A DNA stretch of 64,000 nt. Source: Nodosilinea sp. WJT8-NPBG4 (lineage in GTDB: Bacteria; Cyanobacteriota; Cyanobacteriia; Phormidesmidales; Phormidesmidaceae). The position numbers and the translations under genes are program-made. This document shows, one piece after another, positions 10,192-18,659 of this stretch (the first letter of the stretch is position 1; each line of letters starts with the position of its first letter). Under the pieces are notes generated by a model. The model saw only the letters and a program-made list of their open reading frames with translations. It was not told where the DNA came from and made no database searches. The stretch covers positions 248,001 to 312,000 of the forward strand of contig JAHHHQ010000020.1 of NCBI GenBank assembly GCA_019359285.1, given 5' to 3'.

Positions 10192-11169
10192 CTAGTTAGT
10201 CACAGAGTGCAGTGTCGGTGATACAACCTCAGTTGTTCCTGATGGGCTCTGACGACTACGAAAATCGTTGATGGTGAGCTTGAGGCCCTCTTGTAGAGGC
10301 ACCGTAGGATTCCAGTTGAGGAACGTTTGAGCCCGAGTGATATCCGGCTTGCGGCGTTGAGGGTCATCCTGGGGCAGGGGTTTGTAAATCAAGTCAGCGT
10401 CTGGGTTAACCATAGCCTGGATGGTTTGAGCTAGCTGTAAAATGGTGTACTCATCGGGGTTGCCTAAATTGACTGGACCAATGTAATCGCCATTCATGAG
10501 CCGCATCAGGCCGCTCACCAAATCAGATACGTAGCAAAAACTTCGAGTTTGAGAACCGCTACCGTACACAGTCAGCGGAATACCCTGTAGGGCCTGAACA
10601 ACGAAATTGCTGACTACACGGCCATCGTTTTCAAGCATGCGAGGCCCATAGGTGTTGAAAATTCGAGCCACGCGAATATCGACGTTGTTTTGACGGTGGT
10701 AGTCAAAGGACAAGGTTTCAGCGACGCGCTTGCCCTCGTCGTAGCAGCTACGAATGCCAATGGGATTGACGTTGCCTCGGTAGTCTTCGGTTTGGGGATG
10801 CACTTCAGGGTCGCCATACACCTCGGAGGTCGAGGCTAGCAGAAAGCGAGCTTTAACTCGCTTAGCTAAGCCCAACATATTCAGGGTGCCCATGACGTTG
10901 GTTTTGATGGTTTTGACCGGGTTGTACTGGTAATGCACCGGAGAGGCAGGGCAGGCCAGATGATAAATTTGGTCAACCTCAAGCCGAATTGGCTCAGTTA
11001 CGTCGTGGCGAATGACCTCGAAGTAGGGATGATCGAGCCAGTGCAGCAGATTGTGTCGGTGACCCGTATAGAAATTATCTAGACAGATTACTTCGTGACC
11101 CTCGGTCATCAAACGATCAATTAAGTGGGAGCCGATAAATCCGGCTCCGCCGGTTACGAGAATTCTCAT
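10192..11169 (-). CDS. UDP-glucuronate decarboxylase (UDP-xylose synthase)
   Basis: 325 residues from ATG 11169. An in-frame TTG two codons upstream is less likely. An extended short-chain dehydrogenase: GGAGFIGSH (NAD-binding) at the N-terminus, [17 protein letters not shown], and the catalytic YxxxK as SCYDEGK near residue 145. [15 protein letters not shown] and the [12 protein letters not shown] stretch are typical of the UXS/ArnA-decarboxylase group, which makes UDP-xylose (or the 4-keto intermediate) from UDP-glucuronate. The neighbouring ugd supplies that substrate. The last ~15 residues are a variable tail. Confidence 0.92.
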   Translation of the reverse strand: MRILVTGGAGFIGSHLIDRLMTEGHEVICLDNFYTGHRHNLLHWLDHPYFEVIRHDVTEPIRLEVDQIYHLACPASPVHYQYNPVKTIKTNVMGTLNMLGLAKRVKARFLLASTSEVYGDPEVHPQTEDYRGNVNPIGIRSCYDEGKRVAETLSFDYHRQNNVDIRVARIFNTYGPRMLENDGRVVSNFVVQALQGIPLTVYGSGSQTRSFCYVSDLVSGLMRLMNGDYIGPVNLGNPDEYTILQLAQTIQAMVNPDADLIYKPLPQDDPQRRKPDITRAQTFLNWNPTVPLQEGLKLTINDFRSRQSPSGTTEVVSPTLHSVTN

Positions 11170-11371
11170 GGGCAATTAACCAGAGAGAGATTTATAGACT
11201 AGGGGGTGTAGCTTGCATCTATCCTTACTTTTCCCAGGGTAAAGTATCCGGATATCAAAACCACACTGCTTCAATTTTGATGAGTTTGCTAATACTTTAT
11301 GAAGTTTTTTTATCTTAAACGGTTGTCCCTAACTCAGGCCGAGCAAGCTGTGCACTTCTTTGAACAACTCT

Positions 11372-11788
11372 ATGTCTGGTGATGCTTTTTGCTATTTGTT
11401 TGTTTATGGCACCCTCAAACCTGGTGAAAGAGCGTTTGCCAACCTTTGTGAACCCTTCGCGATCGCAGCCCAACCAGCACAGACGACAGGACGGCTCTAC
11501 CATTTACCCCTAGGCTACCCAGCCATGACCACAGAACCCGGTTGGGTACAAGGGGTTTTGCTAACGTTGTCCAATTCAGATGCTCTGGCGGCCATAGACG
11601 CTTTTGAAGAATATTACCCCGATCGACCCCAGAGAAGCGAGTATCAGCGGAGCTTGCAAACGGTTTATGACCAGAACCAGCACTCCTTGGAGAGAGCTTG
11701 GGTCTACACCATGAGCCCAGAACAGGTAAATAGTCTCAGAGGTCTATGGTTACCCCATGGCTATTGGACAGCGGCCCTGATTTTATAA
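11372..11788 (+). CDS. Gamma-glutamylcyclotransferase-family (AIG2-like) protein
   Basis: 138 residues from ATG 11372; an upstream TTG (11360) is not needed. The family motif YGTLKPGE lies near residue 11, and LPLGYPAM and DAFEEYYP follow in the expected order; the Glu in DAFEEYYP is a candidate catalytic acid. Such proteins cleave gamma-glutamyl amides or related peptides. The substrate is uncertain. It converges on the porin gene with a shared terminator (11805-11831). Confidence 0.88.
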   Translation: MSGDAFCYLFVYGTLKPGERAFANLCEPFAIAAQPAQTTGRLYHLPLGYPAMTTEPGWVQGVLLTLSNSDALAAIDAFEEYYPDRPQRSEYQRSLQTVYDQNQHSLERAWVYTMSPEQVNSLRGLWLPHGYWTAALIL

Positions 11789-11804
11789 ACTTCCCAAAAT
11801 GAAA

Positions 11805-11831
11805 AAGGCTCTGCCAATATGGCAGAGCCTT
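11805..11831 (-). terminator. Rho-independent terminator of the first porin gene
   Basis: AAGGCTCTGCC pairs perfectly with GGCAGAGCCTT around a 5-nt loop. On the minus strand it is followed by TTTTTC, a classical intrinsic terminator for the porin gene. It may also stop plus-strand transcripts from the upstream cyclotransferase-like gene. Confidence 0.85.
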
Positions 11832-11875
11832 AACGCTAGTTAAACCTAGCTAAGTTGTGACTAAGTTATAACAAC

Positions 11876-13375
11876 TTAGAAACGGAAGGTGGCACGAATA
11901 GCACCCCAGAGACCAATCTCGTCATCAGCAGCGGTGGAGTTGAGGTCACCGTAGATAACAGCGGGTGTGATGGTCAAGAACTGGTTGAAGGGAATTTCGA
12001 AGTAACCTTCAATAAGAGTGGGGTTGTTATCAGCACCCAGCAGTTGGGGCAACTGGCCACCGTAGACGCCCAGTTGAGCACCCTCAGCCAGGAAGTCATT
12101 GATGCCAAGACCAGCAGTCCAGCTAAAGTCGTTGCCACCGTTGTAATTGGTGTAAGCACCGTGGCCAGCAACGAAGAACCTACCGAAGTCAAGGTTCAAC
12201 AGACCAGCGTAGGTGTCAACAGCACCGGCCACACCATTGTAGTTAGCAGACTGGTCGCTGTGGAGGTAGGCAATACCAGCATCCAGGAAGCCATCGCTCA
12301 GGAAGCTGAGCTGACCAATGTAGCTCTGGCTAGTAGCAGCGAAGATACCAACATTAGGAGTGAAGGCACCAGGGCCGCCAGCGGTGTAACCCGCATCAAA
12401 CACGATGTTGTCGGTGAGAGCAAAGCTCACACCAACACCAGGTCCGTTGGTAGAGCTACCACCAGCGTCGTAGAACTGAGGCCCACCAGCATCAGCAACG
12501 GAGGGACCGTCGAAGGGCACGATGGTGCTGGTTACCCAGTCATCGCCTTGGAGACCACGACCAGAAGCAGTTACGGTCAGGCGGCTGCCAACGGGGAACT
12601 GGTAGTAGAAGTCATCAAGAGCAACGTTGTAGTCATCGCTGAGTTGGTTACCGGCGTCACTGGTGCTGGCATTAGCAAGACCCTGGAGGAGGCCGACGTT
12701 GGGCTCCTCGATATTGCCGCCGCTGATCGCATTGCCGTTACCAGACTGCAAGCGAATGCGCAGACGGTCGTTGCCGGTAAAGCTGGAGTCAAAGTTCAAG
12801 CGGGCACGACCAGAAAAGGAGGTGCCTGCCTCCTGAGTGATGACATCAATCGGGGTTACCAAGTGCATGTCAGCCTGACCAACCAGCTTGGTGGTGGTGG
12901 AGAACTGCTGAGCACGGAGGGTAGCGGTTTCAGCTTCTAGAGCGTCGACGCGGCCGCGCAGGGTAGCCAGTTCAGCCTGGAACTCTTCTTGCAAACGACG
13001 GATGGTAGCGAGGTCGTCAGGGTCGATGCCGGACTGGGCGATCAGGGTAGCGATCACGTCCAAGCAGGAGTTAAGACCAGCAGCGAACTCGAAGCGGGTG
13101 AGGCTGCGCTGACCGCGGAAGGTGCGGTCGGGGTAACCCTGAATACAACCGTAGTTTTCAACCAGACTTTGTAGCGCCTGGAAGGCCCAGTCGGAGGGCA
13201 GAACGTCGGTGAGTTCTGAAACGCTGGTGATTTGAGCCAGTTGAACAGAGTCTTGGTCGAAGTCGCTGACCAGGGGGGTAGCAGCTTCAGCTGCGATCGC
13301 GGAGCCAGAGAAGGCCACAGCTGCACCTAGGGCAGCGGGCACAGCCAGCAAAGATTGCCAAAATAACTTAGCCAT
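11876..13375 (-). CDS. SLH-domain carbohydrate/iron porin (SomA/OprB family), copy 1
   Basis: 499 residues. A signal peptide (MAKLFWQSLLAVPAALGAAV, cleavage after AIAAEA) is followed by an SLH domain (~52-115) with DVLPSDWAFQALQSLVENYG and GYPDRTFRGQRSLTRFEFA. A short coiled coil comes next (EFQAELATLRGRVDALEAET), then a beta-barrel OprB-type region ending in Phe (IRATFRF), as expected for outer-membrane insertion. This is the common cyanobacterial outer-membrane porin, anchored to peptidoglycan by the SLH domain and linked to small-solute or iron uptake. A close paralogue lies 410 bp upstream, same strand. Confidence 0.95.
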   Translation of the reverse strand: MAKLFWQSLLAVPAALGAAVAFSGSAIAAEAATPLVSDFDQDSVQLAQITSVSELTDVLPSDWAFQALQSLVENYGCIQGYPDRTFRGQRSLTRFEFAAGLNSCLDVIATLIAQSGIDPDDLATIRRLQEEFQAELATLRGRVDALEAETATLRAQQFSTTTKLVGQADMHLVTPIDVITQEAGTSFSGRARLNFDSSFTGNDRLRIRLQSGNGNAISGGNIEEPNVGLLQGLANASTSDAGNQLSDDYNVALDDFYYQFPVGSRLTVTASGRGLQGDDWVTSTIVPFDGPSVADAGGPQFYDAGGSSTNGPGVGVSFALTDNIVFDAGYTAGGPGAFTPNVGIFAATSQSYIGQLSFLSDGFLDAGIAYLHSDQSANYNGVAGAVDTYAGLLNLDFGRFFVAGHGAYTNYNGGNDFSWTAGLGINDFLAEGAQLGVYGGQLPQLLGADNNPTLIEGYFEIPFNQFLTITPAVIYGDLNSTAADDEIGLWGAIRATFRF

Positions 13376-13730
13376 TCGATTTTCTCCTCACACCTTAATT
13401 AAGGCTTATTGTGTACCTACCAGCAGGCTTGGCAAAAGCCGCACCTAATGAACGAAGTTCAGACCTGACCCAATAGTTAGGGGACAGTAACTCAACCTTA
13501 TGTACATCCAAGACCGATAGTAGCAGATCTGCTCATCGGCGGCTAGATAAGATTTGACCTAATGACTAAGTGGTCACAAAATCACCTCATCTAGTGCCTA
13601 GACAAGCATCTTAGGCATAAGGTTCCCCAAAATTATCGGAGTTAGCAGGAGTAAGAAAAATTTTTTGGAATGGCGTATGGGACGACTGTTGATTCCGATT
13701 TCTGAGGCTGATGGATAAGCTCTGGCGACC
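13376..13730. other. Intergenic region upstream of porin copy 1
   Basis: 355 bp between the two porin genes. It is AT-rich, with no ORF that has a ribosome-binding site. It presumably holds the promoter and a long leader for the first porin; TTTCTCCTCAC just before the start gives the minus-strand Shine-Dalgarno GTGAGGAG. The same SD block precedes copy 2, so the translation-initiation region was duplicated with the gene. No operator recognised. Confidence 0.5.
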
Positions 13731-13768
13731 GGGGACTCTGACTAGTGGTCAACCAAGTCAGAGTCCCC
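13731..13768 (-). terminator. Stem-loop after porin copy 2
   Basis: A perfect 13-bp stem (GGGGACTCTGACT with AGTCAGAGTCCCC) with a 12-nt loop starts 18 bp beyond the stop of the second porin. There is no T-run on the minus strand, so termination may be partial, allowing read-through into copy 1. Confidence 0.6.
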
Positions 13769-13785
13769 AGTAAGAGGGATAACCC

Positions 13786-15243
13786 CTAGAACTCGAAGGT
13801 GGCGCGCAGGACACCCCAGAAACCAGTTTCATCAGTACCACCACCCAGATTGGTATCCCCATAGATGACTGCAGGAGTGATGGTTAGGAACTTGTTAAAG
13901 GGCACCTCGTAGTAACCTTCAATTAGTAGAGGGTTGTTGGTGGTGTCAGCCACCTCAGGTAGCTGACCACCGTAAATGCCCAGTTGAGACCCTTCAACCC
14001 CAAAGTCGTTGATACCAAGACCAGCAGTCCAGCTAAAGTCGTTGCCGCCGTTGAAGGCTTGATATGCACCATGGCCAGCGATGAAGAATCCACCAAAGTC
14101 AAGGTTCAACAGAGCAGCATAGGTGTCAGTACCGCCAGGTAGACCACCTTGGAAGTTGGTGGATTGGTCGTTGTGCAGGTAGGCAATACCAGCATCCAGG
14201 AAGCCATCGCTCAGGAAGCTAAGCTGAGCAATGTAGCTCTGGTCGGCAGCAGCAAAGATACCAACATTAGGATTGAAGGCACCAGGACCACCAGCCGTGT
14301 AACCTGCATCCAACACGATGCTGTCAGTCAGGGCAATGCTGATACCAGCACCGGCACCGTTAGAGCTACTGCCACCGCTGCTATAGAAAGCTGGTTCTCC
14401 ATATTGGGCGACGGAGGGGCCATCAAAAGGAACGATGGTGTCGGTGACCCAGTCATCGCCCTGAAGACCACGGGCAGAGGCGGTTAGAGTGATGCGGCTA
14501 CCAACGGGGAATCGGTAGTAGAAGTCGTCAATGGTTACGTTGTAGTCGTTGCCCCGAGCGTTGGCCAAGCCACCGAGCACACTTGGGTCAATGGCGTTAC
14601 CCTCACCAGCCTGCAGGCGAATACGCAAGCGATCGTCGCCAGTGAAGCTGGAGTCGAAGTTTAACCGAGCGCGATTGGCAACGCTGGTGTTTGCTTCACC
14701 GGTAATGCCGTCAAATGGGGTTACCAGGTGGAAGTCAGCTTGCCCTCGCAGTTTAGTAGTGGTGGAGAACTGCTGAGCACGCAGGGTAGCGGTTTCAGCT
14801 TCGAGGGCATCGACGCGGCCGCGCAGGGTAGCCAGTTCAACTGGGAAGAACTCTTCTTGCAGGCGACGGATGATGGACAGATCGTCAGCTTCGATGCTCA
14901 CCTGGTTCATCAGGGCGGTGATCACGTCCAAGCAGGAGTTGAGAGCAGCAGCGAACTCGAAGCGGGTCATGCTGCGCTGACCACGAAAGGTGCGGTCGGG
15001 GTAACCCTGAATACAACCGTAGCTTTCAACCAAGCTTTGCAGTGCCTGGAAAGCCCAGTCGGAGGGCAGCACGTCGGTTAGTTCTGAAACACTGGTGATT
15101 TGAGCCACTTGAACAGAGTTTTGATCGAAGTCGCTGACCATGGGGGTAGCGGCTTCAGCTGCGATCGCGGAGCCAGAGACAGCCACAGCTGCACCTAGGG
15201 CAGCGGGCACAGCCAGCAAAGATTGCCAAAATAACTTAGCCAT
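13786..15243 (-). CDS. SLH-domain porin (SomA/OprB family), copy 2
   Basis: 485 residues from ATG 15243. The longer frame begins at a non-ATG codon and adds 23 residues before the signal peptide, so it was not used. The signal peptide is almost identical to copy 1 (MAKLFWQSLLAVPAALGAAV). The SLH domain (DVLPSDWAFQALQSLVESYG) and the barrel are close to copy 1, and the protein again ends in Phe (LRATFEF). Differences concentrate in the extracellular-loop regions and around the coiled coil (SIEADDLSIIRRLQEEFFPV). A recent tandem duplication is likely, giving porins of slightly different pore or regulation. Confidence 0.95.
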   Translation of the reverse strand: MAKLFWQSLLAVPAALGAAVAVSGSAIAAEAATPMVSDFDQNSVQVAQITSVSELTDVLPSDWAFQALQSLVESYGCIQGYPDRTFRGQRSMTRFEFAAALNSCLDVITALMNQVSIEADDLSIIRRLQEEFFPVELATLRGRVDALEAETATLRAQQFSTTTKLRGQADFHLVTPFDGITGEANTSVANRARLNFDSSFTGDDRLRIRLQAGEGNAIDPSVLGGLANARGNDYNVTIDDFYYRFPVGSRITLTASARGLQGDDWVTDTIVPFDGPSVAQYGEPAFYSSGGSSSNGAGAGISIALTDSIVLDAGYTAGGPGAFNPNVGIFAAADQSYIAQLSFLSDGFLDAGIAYLHNDQSTNFQGGLPGGTDTYAALLNLDFGGFFIAGHGAYQAFNGGNDFSWTAGLGINDFGVEGSQLGIYGGQLPEVADTTNNPLLIEGYYEVPFNKFLTITPAVIYGDTNLGGGTDETGFWGVLRATFEF

Positions 15244-15576
15244 TCGGTATTTTCTCCTCACACCGTTAAGCAGGTTCAAAATTGGGCCTGGTACAAATGC
15301 CACACGCTCCACAGCTCATTAAACTTTGGATCTTGGATAAAGCAAGATATCCATCGGCTATAAAATCCGAAGAAGTTTGGTTTTCGTGGTCTGTGCATCA
15401 CGAATACTACCCAAGCTATCCAGGGCCGCGTCAAAGGAGAACTAACCTGAGACCCTAGGTGCATTGAGCATGAATTAATCGGAGGAGGAGGGCGATCGCA
15501 GCTTTCACCCCTGGAAATTGGCTTGGCTGGGAAAATAGCTCAATATTGAAATCACTCCCTCAAGCGCTGTTCTCGG

Positions 15577-15858
15577 CTAGCCTAGGGCAGAAATAGCTTG
15601 AGCCAGGGCAAAGTCTTTTTTGGTTAGCCCTCCGGCATCGTGGGTGGAGAGGCTGATAACCACGCGGTTGTAGGAAATCTTTAGGTCAGGGTGGTGCCCT
15701 GCGGATTCGGCGGGTTCAACCAGCTGGTTGACAAAGGCAACAGCCGCCACAAAGTCTTTGAAGGTGCGGGTACAGGTGATGGTCTTGCCGCTGAGGCTCC
15801 AGTCGGGGAGGCCGCTGAGCTTAGTTTGAATGTCGCGATCGCTAAGGACTGTAGCCAT
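15577..15858 (-). CDS. 4a-hydroxytetrahydrobiopterin dehydratase (PCD family)
   Basis: 93 residues, normal for the family. The signature H-H-P-D is present (AGHHPDLKISYNRVVISLST) with the downstream THDAGGLTKKDFALA. The enzyme dehydrates 4a-carbinolamine pterin during pterin recycling. In cyanobacteria it may serve pterin or molybdopterin-related metabolism or act as a small dimeric cofactor protein. ATG 15858. It stands alone; a candidate RNA gene lies upstream on the same strand. Confidence 0.93.
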   Translation of the reverse strand: MATVLSDRDIQTKLSGLPDWSLSGKTITCTRTFKDFVAAVAFVNQLVEPAESAGHHPDLKISYNRVVISLSTHDAGGLTKKDFALAQAISALG

Positions 15859-15982
15859 GGCGGTGAGTCAAATAAATTACACCCTTATCCTAAGGGTGGT
15901 TTTGCGATCGCCTCGGGTGCCGTGATTCTTGAAGGGATTAATCGAGCGTTGCCCCCTGAGGTGTTGCCCCTTTAAAAGCTAT

Positions 15983-16192
15983 CCGCCCCTGCCAGGGGAA
16001 GAAAGTCTTCCTAAGCAGGGGCGGTCTAGTTGGATCTTAGGTTGAGCCTGACTGCCGGGAGGAACCCTATTCAGCCAGCTTCGAGAGCTTAGCTAGTTGC
16101 CGAAGCAACCAACACTGAAGCTAGAGTACAGCCCCGGCGCGCAGCCGGCTTGTCTCAACCTGAAGACCCACACGTTTACTACTTTCTTGCAT
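15983..16192 (-). ncRNA. Candidate structured RNA with short ORF and terminator-like hairpin
   Basis: Read on the minus strand, this gene-free stretch between the PCD gene and nadC shows an ordered layout. First comes a strong Shine-Dalgarno and short ORF (16121-16192). Next is an 8-bp closing helix (AGGTTGAG at 16154-16161 read on the minus strand, pairing with 16039-16046) that encloses ~107 nt with internal hairpins, including one with a TTCG loop near 16098. Last is a perfect 10-bp stem (15983-15992 with 16015-16024) with a nested 6-bp stem and CTTTT shortly after. I do not recognise it as 6S, SRP, RNase P or tmRNA. It may be a small RNA, an mRNA with a structured 3' end, or a leader. Confidence 0.4.
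16121..16192 (-). CDS. Possible 23-residue peptide with strong ribosome-binding site
   Basis: ATG 16192 to TAG 16121 encodes a 23-residue peptide that begins MQESSKRVGLQ and ends RLRAGAVL. The upstream minus-strand sequence AGGAGGTGAT matches the 16S anti-SD almost perfectly, with GGAGG ending 8 nt before the ATG, an unusually good site for this genome. No family recognised. The coding part overlaps one arm of the closing helix of the RNA candidate, so translation could control folding. It may be a leader peptide rather than a functional protein. Confidence 0.4.
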   Translation of the reverse strand: MQESSKRVGLQVETSRLRAGAVL

Positions 16193-16362
16193 GGGCATCA
16201 CCTCCTGGAATCCTAACGGTAAAATCTGTAGAGTTGCTGCCGTAACAGCGGCATTACTCGTAAGTTAGCACAATAATTTCTGGCTGTGGTAGAAACTGCG
16301 AGCTTTGCTGAGGTCTAATCTAATAGCGCTGGCCCTCAACGCCCTTCCAGAGCCCATAACCT

Positions 16363-17244
16363 ATGTCCTTAGATCCTCGCTTTCCAATTCCTGATATTGC
16401 CTTAGACAAATACCTACAAGCTTGGTTGCAAGAAGATATTGGCCGCGGTGACTGGACTACCGCTGGGCTAGGGTCTTTTGCTCAGCGGCCTGGGCAGGCC
16501 TTTTGGGTCACCCGTGCTCCCGGTGTGATTGCCGGCCTTCCCTTTGCCCGCCGCCTCTTTCAGCAGCTGGATGTTGACGTCAACTTTGAGCCCTTGGTGA
16601 ACGATGGCGACCTTTGTACTAAAAACACCACCGTTGCCAAAATCAGCGGTTCTCTAGCAGTGCTGCTCACCGGAGAACGTGTTGCCTTAAACCTGGTGAT
16701 GCGCCTAAGCGGCATTGCCACCGCTACCCATCAGTACGTGGAGCAGTTGGCCGACAGCCCCACCCAGTTTGTCGACACCCGCAAGACCAGCCCTGGTCTA
16801 CGCCAGTTTGAAAAATACGCCAGCCGAGTTGGTGGAGCCATTAACCACCGGATGGGGCTGGACGATGCGGTGATGATTAAAGACAACCATATTGCTGCTG
16901 CTGGAGGTATTCGGGCGGCAGTGGCCCAGATTCGAGCAGCGATTCCTTACCCAATGACGGTGGAGGTGGAAACGAGCAACCTGGATCAGGTCGATGAAGC
17001 GCTTACCTGCCCCATAGACATCATCATGCTCGACAACATGCCACCAGAACTGATGAAGACCGCCGTCGATCGTATTCGCGAGCAGAAGCCGACTGTCAAA
17101 ATCGAGGCTTCGGGCAACGTAACCCTGGAGACCCTAGGGCCGATCGCTGCGACAGGGGTAGATTTTATTTCCAGCAGTGCCCCCGTTACCCGGGCTCCGT
17201 GGCTAGATATTAGTATGCAGGTGATCAGTTCTGAAGTGGTCTAA
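16363..17244 (+). CDS. nadC: Nicotinate-nucleotide diphosphorylase (quinolinate phosphoribosyltransferase)
   Basis: 293 residues. Converts quinolinate and PRPP to nicotinate mononucleotide in de novo NAD synthesis. Family motifs are present in order: LQEDIGRGDWTT near 24, NLVMRLSGIATAT (~112), DTRKTSPGLRQFEKYA (~140), GGAINHRMGLDDAVMIKDNH (~160) and the C-terminal barrel segment EASGNVTLE. Length and start (ATG 16363) are ordinary. The YbjQ-like gene starts 13 bp after its stop and is probably co-transcribed. Confidence 0.97.
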   Translation: MSLDPRFPIPDIALDKYLQAWLQEDIGRGDWTTAGLGSFAQRPGQAFWVTRAPGVIAGLPFARRLFQQLDVDVNFEPLVNDGDLCTKNTTVAKISGSLAVLLTGERVALNLVMRLSGIATATHQYVEQLADSPTQFVDTRKTSPGLRQFEKYASRVGGAINHRMGLDDAVMIKDNHIAAAGGIRAAVAQIRAAIPYPMTVEVETSNLDQVDEALTCPIDIIMLDNMPPELMKTAVDRIREQKPTVKIEASGNVTLETLGPIAATGVDFISSSAPVTRAPWLDISMQVISSEVV

Positions 17245-17257
17245 CCCGAGGCAACCC

Positions 17258-17585
17258 ATGATCCTAACTACCGGTCCCAACGTTGACGGTCGCCCCGTAG
17301 TTGAATACTGCGGGCTGGTCAATGGCGAGGCTATTTTGGGAGCAGATATTTTTAAGGACTTTTTTGCAGGCATTCGCGATGTGGTAGGCGGGCGATCGGG
17401 TGCCTACGAACATTCCCTGCGCCAGGCCCGCAACACCGCCATCAAAGAAATGATGCAGGCTGCCCAAGAGCTAGGAGCCGACGCCATTATTGCCGTAGAT
17501 AATCGACTACGAATCGTTGGAGATCAACAACGGCGGCAACATGCTGATGGTAGCTGCCAGCGGTACAGCGGTGCGTCTGGGATAA
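17258..17585 (+). pseudogene. YbjQ/UPF0145 family gene with a +1 frameshift
   Basis: The first ~80 residues are a clear YbjQ (UPF0145) domain: MILTTGPNVDGRPVVEYCGL, GEAILGADIFKDFFAGIRDVVGGRSGAYE and LGADAIIAVD. At GAT-A-ATC (near 17500) one extra A moves the frame. The annotated frame then runs into unrelated sequence to a stop at 17635. The +1 frame from 17502 restores the family ending (DYE...NMLMVAASGTAV) and stops at TAA 17583, giving the usual ~108-residue length. Either a real recent mutation or a single-base sequence error. The family forms pentamers of uncertain function. It starts 13 bp after nadC. Confidence 0.85.
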
Positions 17586-17671
17586 GACGTTCTTGGCCTA
17601 GGCACCTGGTTCCTAAACTAAATTCTCAGATTTAGCCTAGAGCGGCACGGAGGACTGATTGCCTGATTAAT

Positions 17672-18037
17672 TCATGAGAGGGCGTAGTTTTTCAGGTCAG
17701 CCAAAGAAACGTGCTCAATGGCACTCGCGTGGGTGGCGTCTAGGATTATTGGGGGCGCGACCCCAGCTTCTAGGGCTTCTTGCCAGCGAGGGGCGCACAG
17801 GCACCAGCGATCGCCCGGCTTGAGCCCCGGAAATTGGAAAGCTGGCATCGGGGTCGAGAGATCGTTGCCCTGGGCCTGGGTGAAAGCCAAAAACTCAGGG
17901 GTCATCTGAGCACACACCACGTGAACTCCCATATCGCCCGCACCGGTATTGCAGCAGCCATCTCGATAAAAGCCGGTCATGGGTGAGGTGCAGCAGGGGG
18001 CGAGGGCAGTCCCCAAGACGTTGGTGGCGGTGGTCAT
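17672..18037 (-). CDS. DUF2237 family protein
   Basis: 121 residues. Contains the family pattern NVLGTALAPCCTSPMTGFYR, GCCNTGAGDMGVHVVCAQM and GDRWCLCAPRWQEAL, with six cysteines that could bind metal or form disulfides. Small DUF2237 proteins are widespread and uncharacterised; no signal peptide is seen. It ends with DLKNYAL, common in the family. Single gene, convergent with the nadC unit. Confidence 0.9.
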   Translation of the reverse strand: MTTATNVLGTALAPCCTSPMTGFYRDGCCNTGAGDMGVHVVCAQMTPEFLAFTQAQGNDLSTPMPAFQFPGLKPGDRWCLCAPRWQEALEAGVAPPIILDATHASAIEHVSLADLKNYALS

Positions 18038-18205
18038 GGGAGTTTTAACCTAAAGGGCTGGTAGGCAGGTCGCCGTTCGCTTTTAATCTACCGCAAGACC
18101 TCAAAACCCGCCCTGGTAAAGCTCAAAAAAAGAGATGCCGCTAGCGACATCTCGGGGAGATAGGTTTGAGGGTAAAGAATCTGGCAGGGGCTGACCTGGC
18201 TCGGC

Positions 18206-18481
18206 TTACGCATCGATGGTGGTGATGGGTTCATCGGCTGCGTTAGTGCCAGACTGCTTGCGCTTGTTGAGGCGCTCCAGCGCAATTTGAGACAACTCGG
18301 TGACAAGCAGGGTGGCCAACAAACCGTCGTCAATCCAGCCAATAATTGGCAAAAAGTCAGGGGCGATATCAATGGGAGAAACTAAGTAAATTATGGTTCC
18401 TAAACCTAGGAGCCAGCCATATTTGGTATTGCGCAGGGTTGCTTTATACCAGTTATAAAAGGAGCCGATCGCATTGTTCAT
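18206..18481 (-). CDS. YkvA-like DUF1232 small membrane protein
   Basis: 91 residues from ATG 18481, chosen because the minus strand reads AGGTGAG 8 nt before it. A TTG 39 bp further upstream lacks this. A DUF1232 core with the signature YLVSPIDIAPDFLPIIGWID and two hydrophobic segments (LLGLGTIIYLVSP and GLLATLLVTEL) suggests a small inner-membrane protein of unknown function. The C-terminal tail is charged. Confidence 0.9.
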   Translation of the reverse strand: MNNAIGSFYNWYKATLRNTKYGWLLGLGTIIYLVSPIDIAPDFLPIIGWIDDGLLATLLVTELSQIALERLNKRKQSGTNAADEPITTIDA

Positions 18482-18659
18482 TGAGCCACTCACCTGAACG
18501 TGATGCTTAAATAATGCCAAAAAAACAGGCGATGCCCTAGTGTAGAAAACTGATCTAAAGCGGTGGAGAACCGTCCCCCAAAAATCCTTGGTTCTAGCTG
18601 AAGCAAACTCTGGGTACCCAAAGTCAGAGTGCTAGACTACGGAAGCAACAACGACAGAA

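Noticed and set aside
12044..12940. 298-residue plus-strand ORF within porin copy 1
   Set aside because: It is the antisense shadow of the porin: its Thr/Val/Gly composition is what the reverse strand of the barrel gives, and it has no start signal.
16191..16268. 25-residue plus-strand ORF opposite the short ORF of the RNA candidate
   Set aside because: No ribosome-binding site, whereas the minus strand has a near-perfect one.
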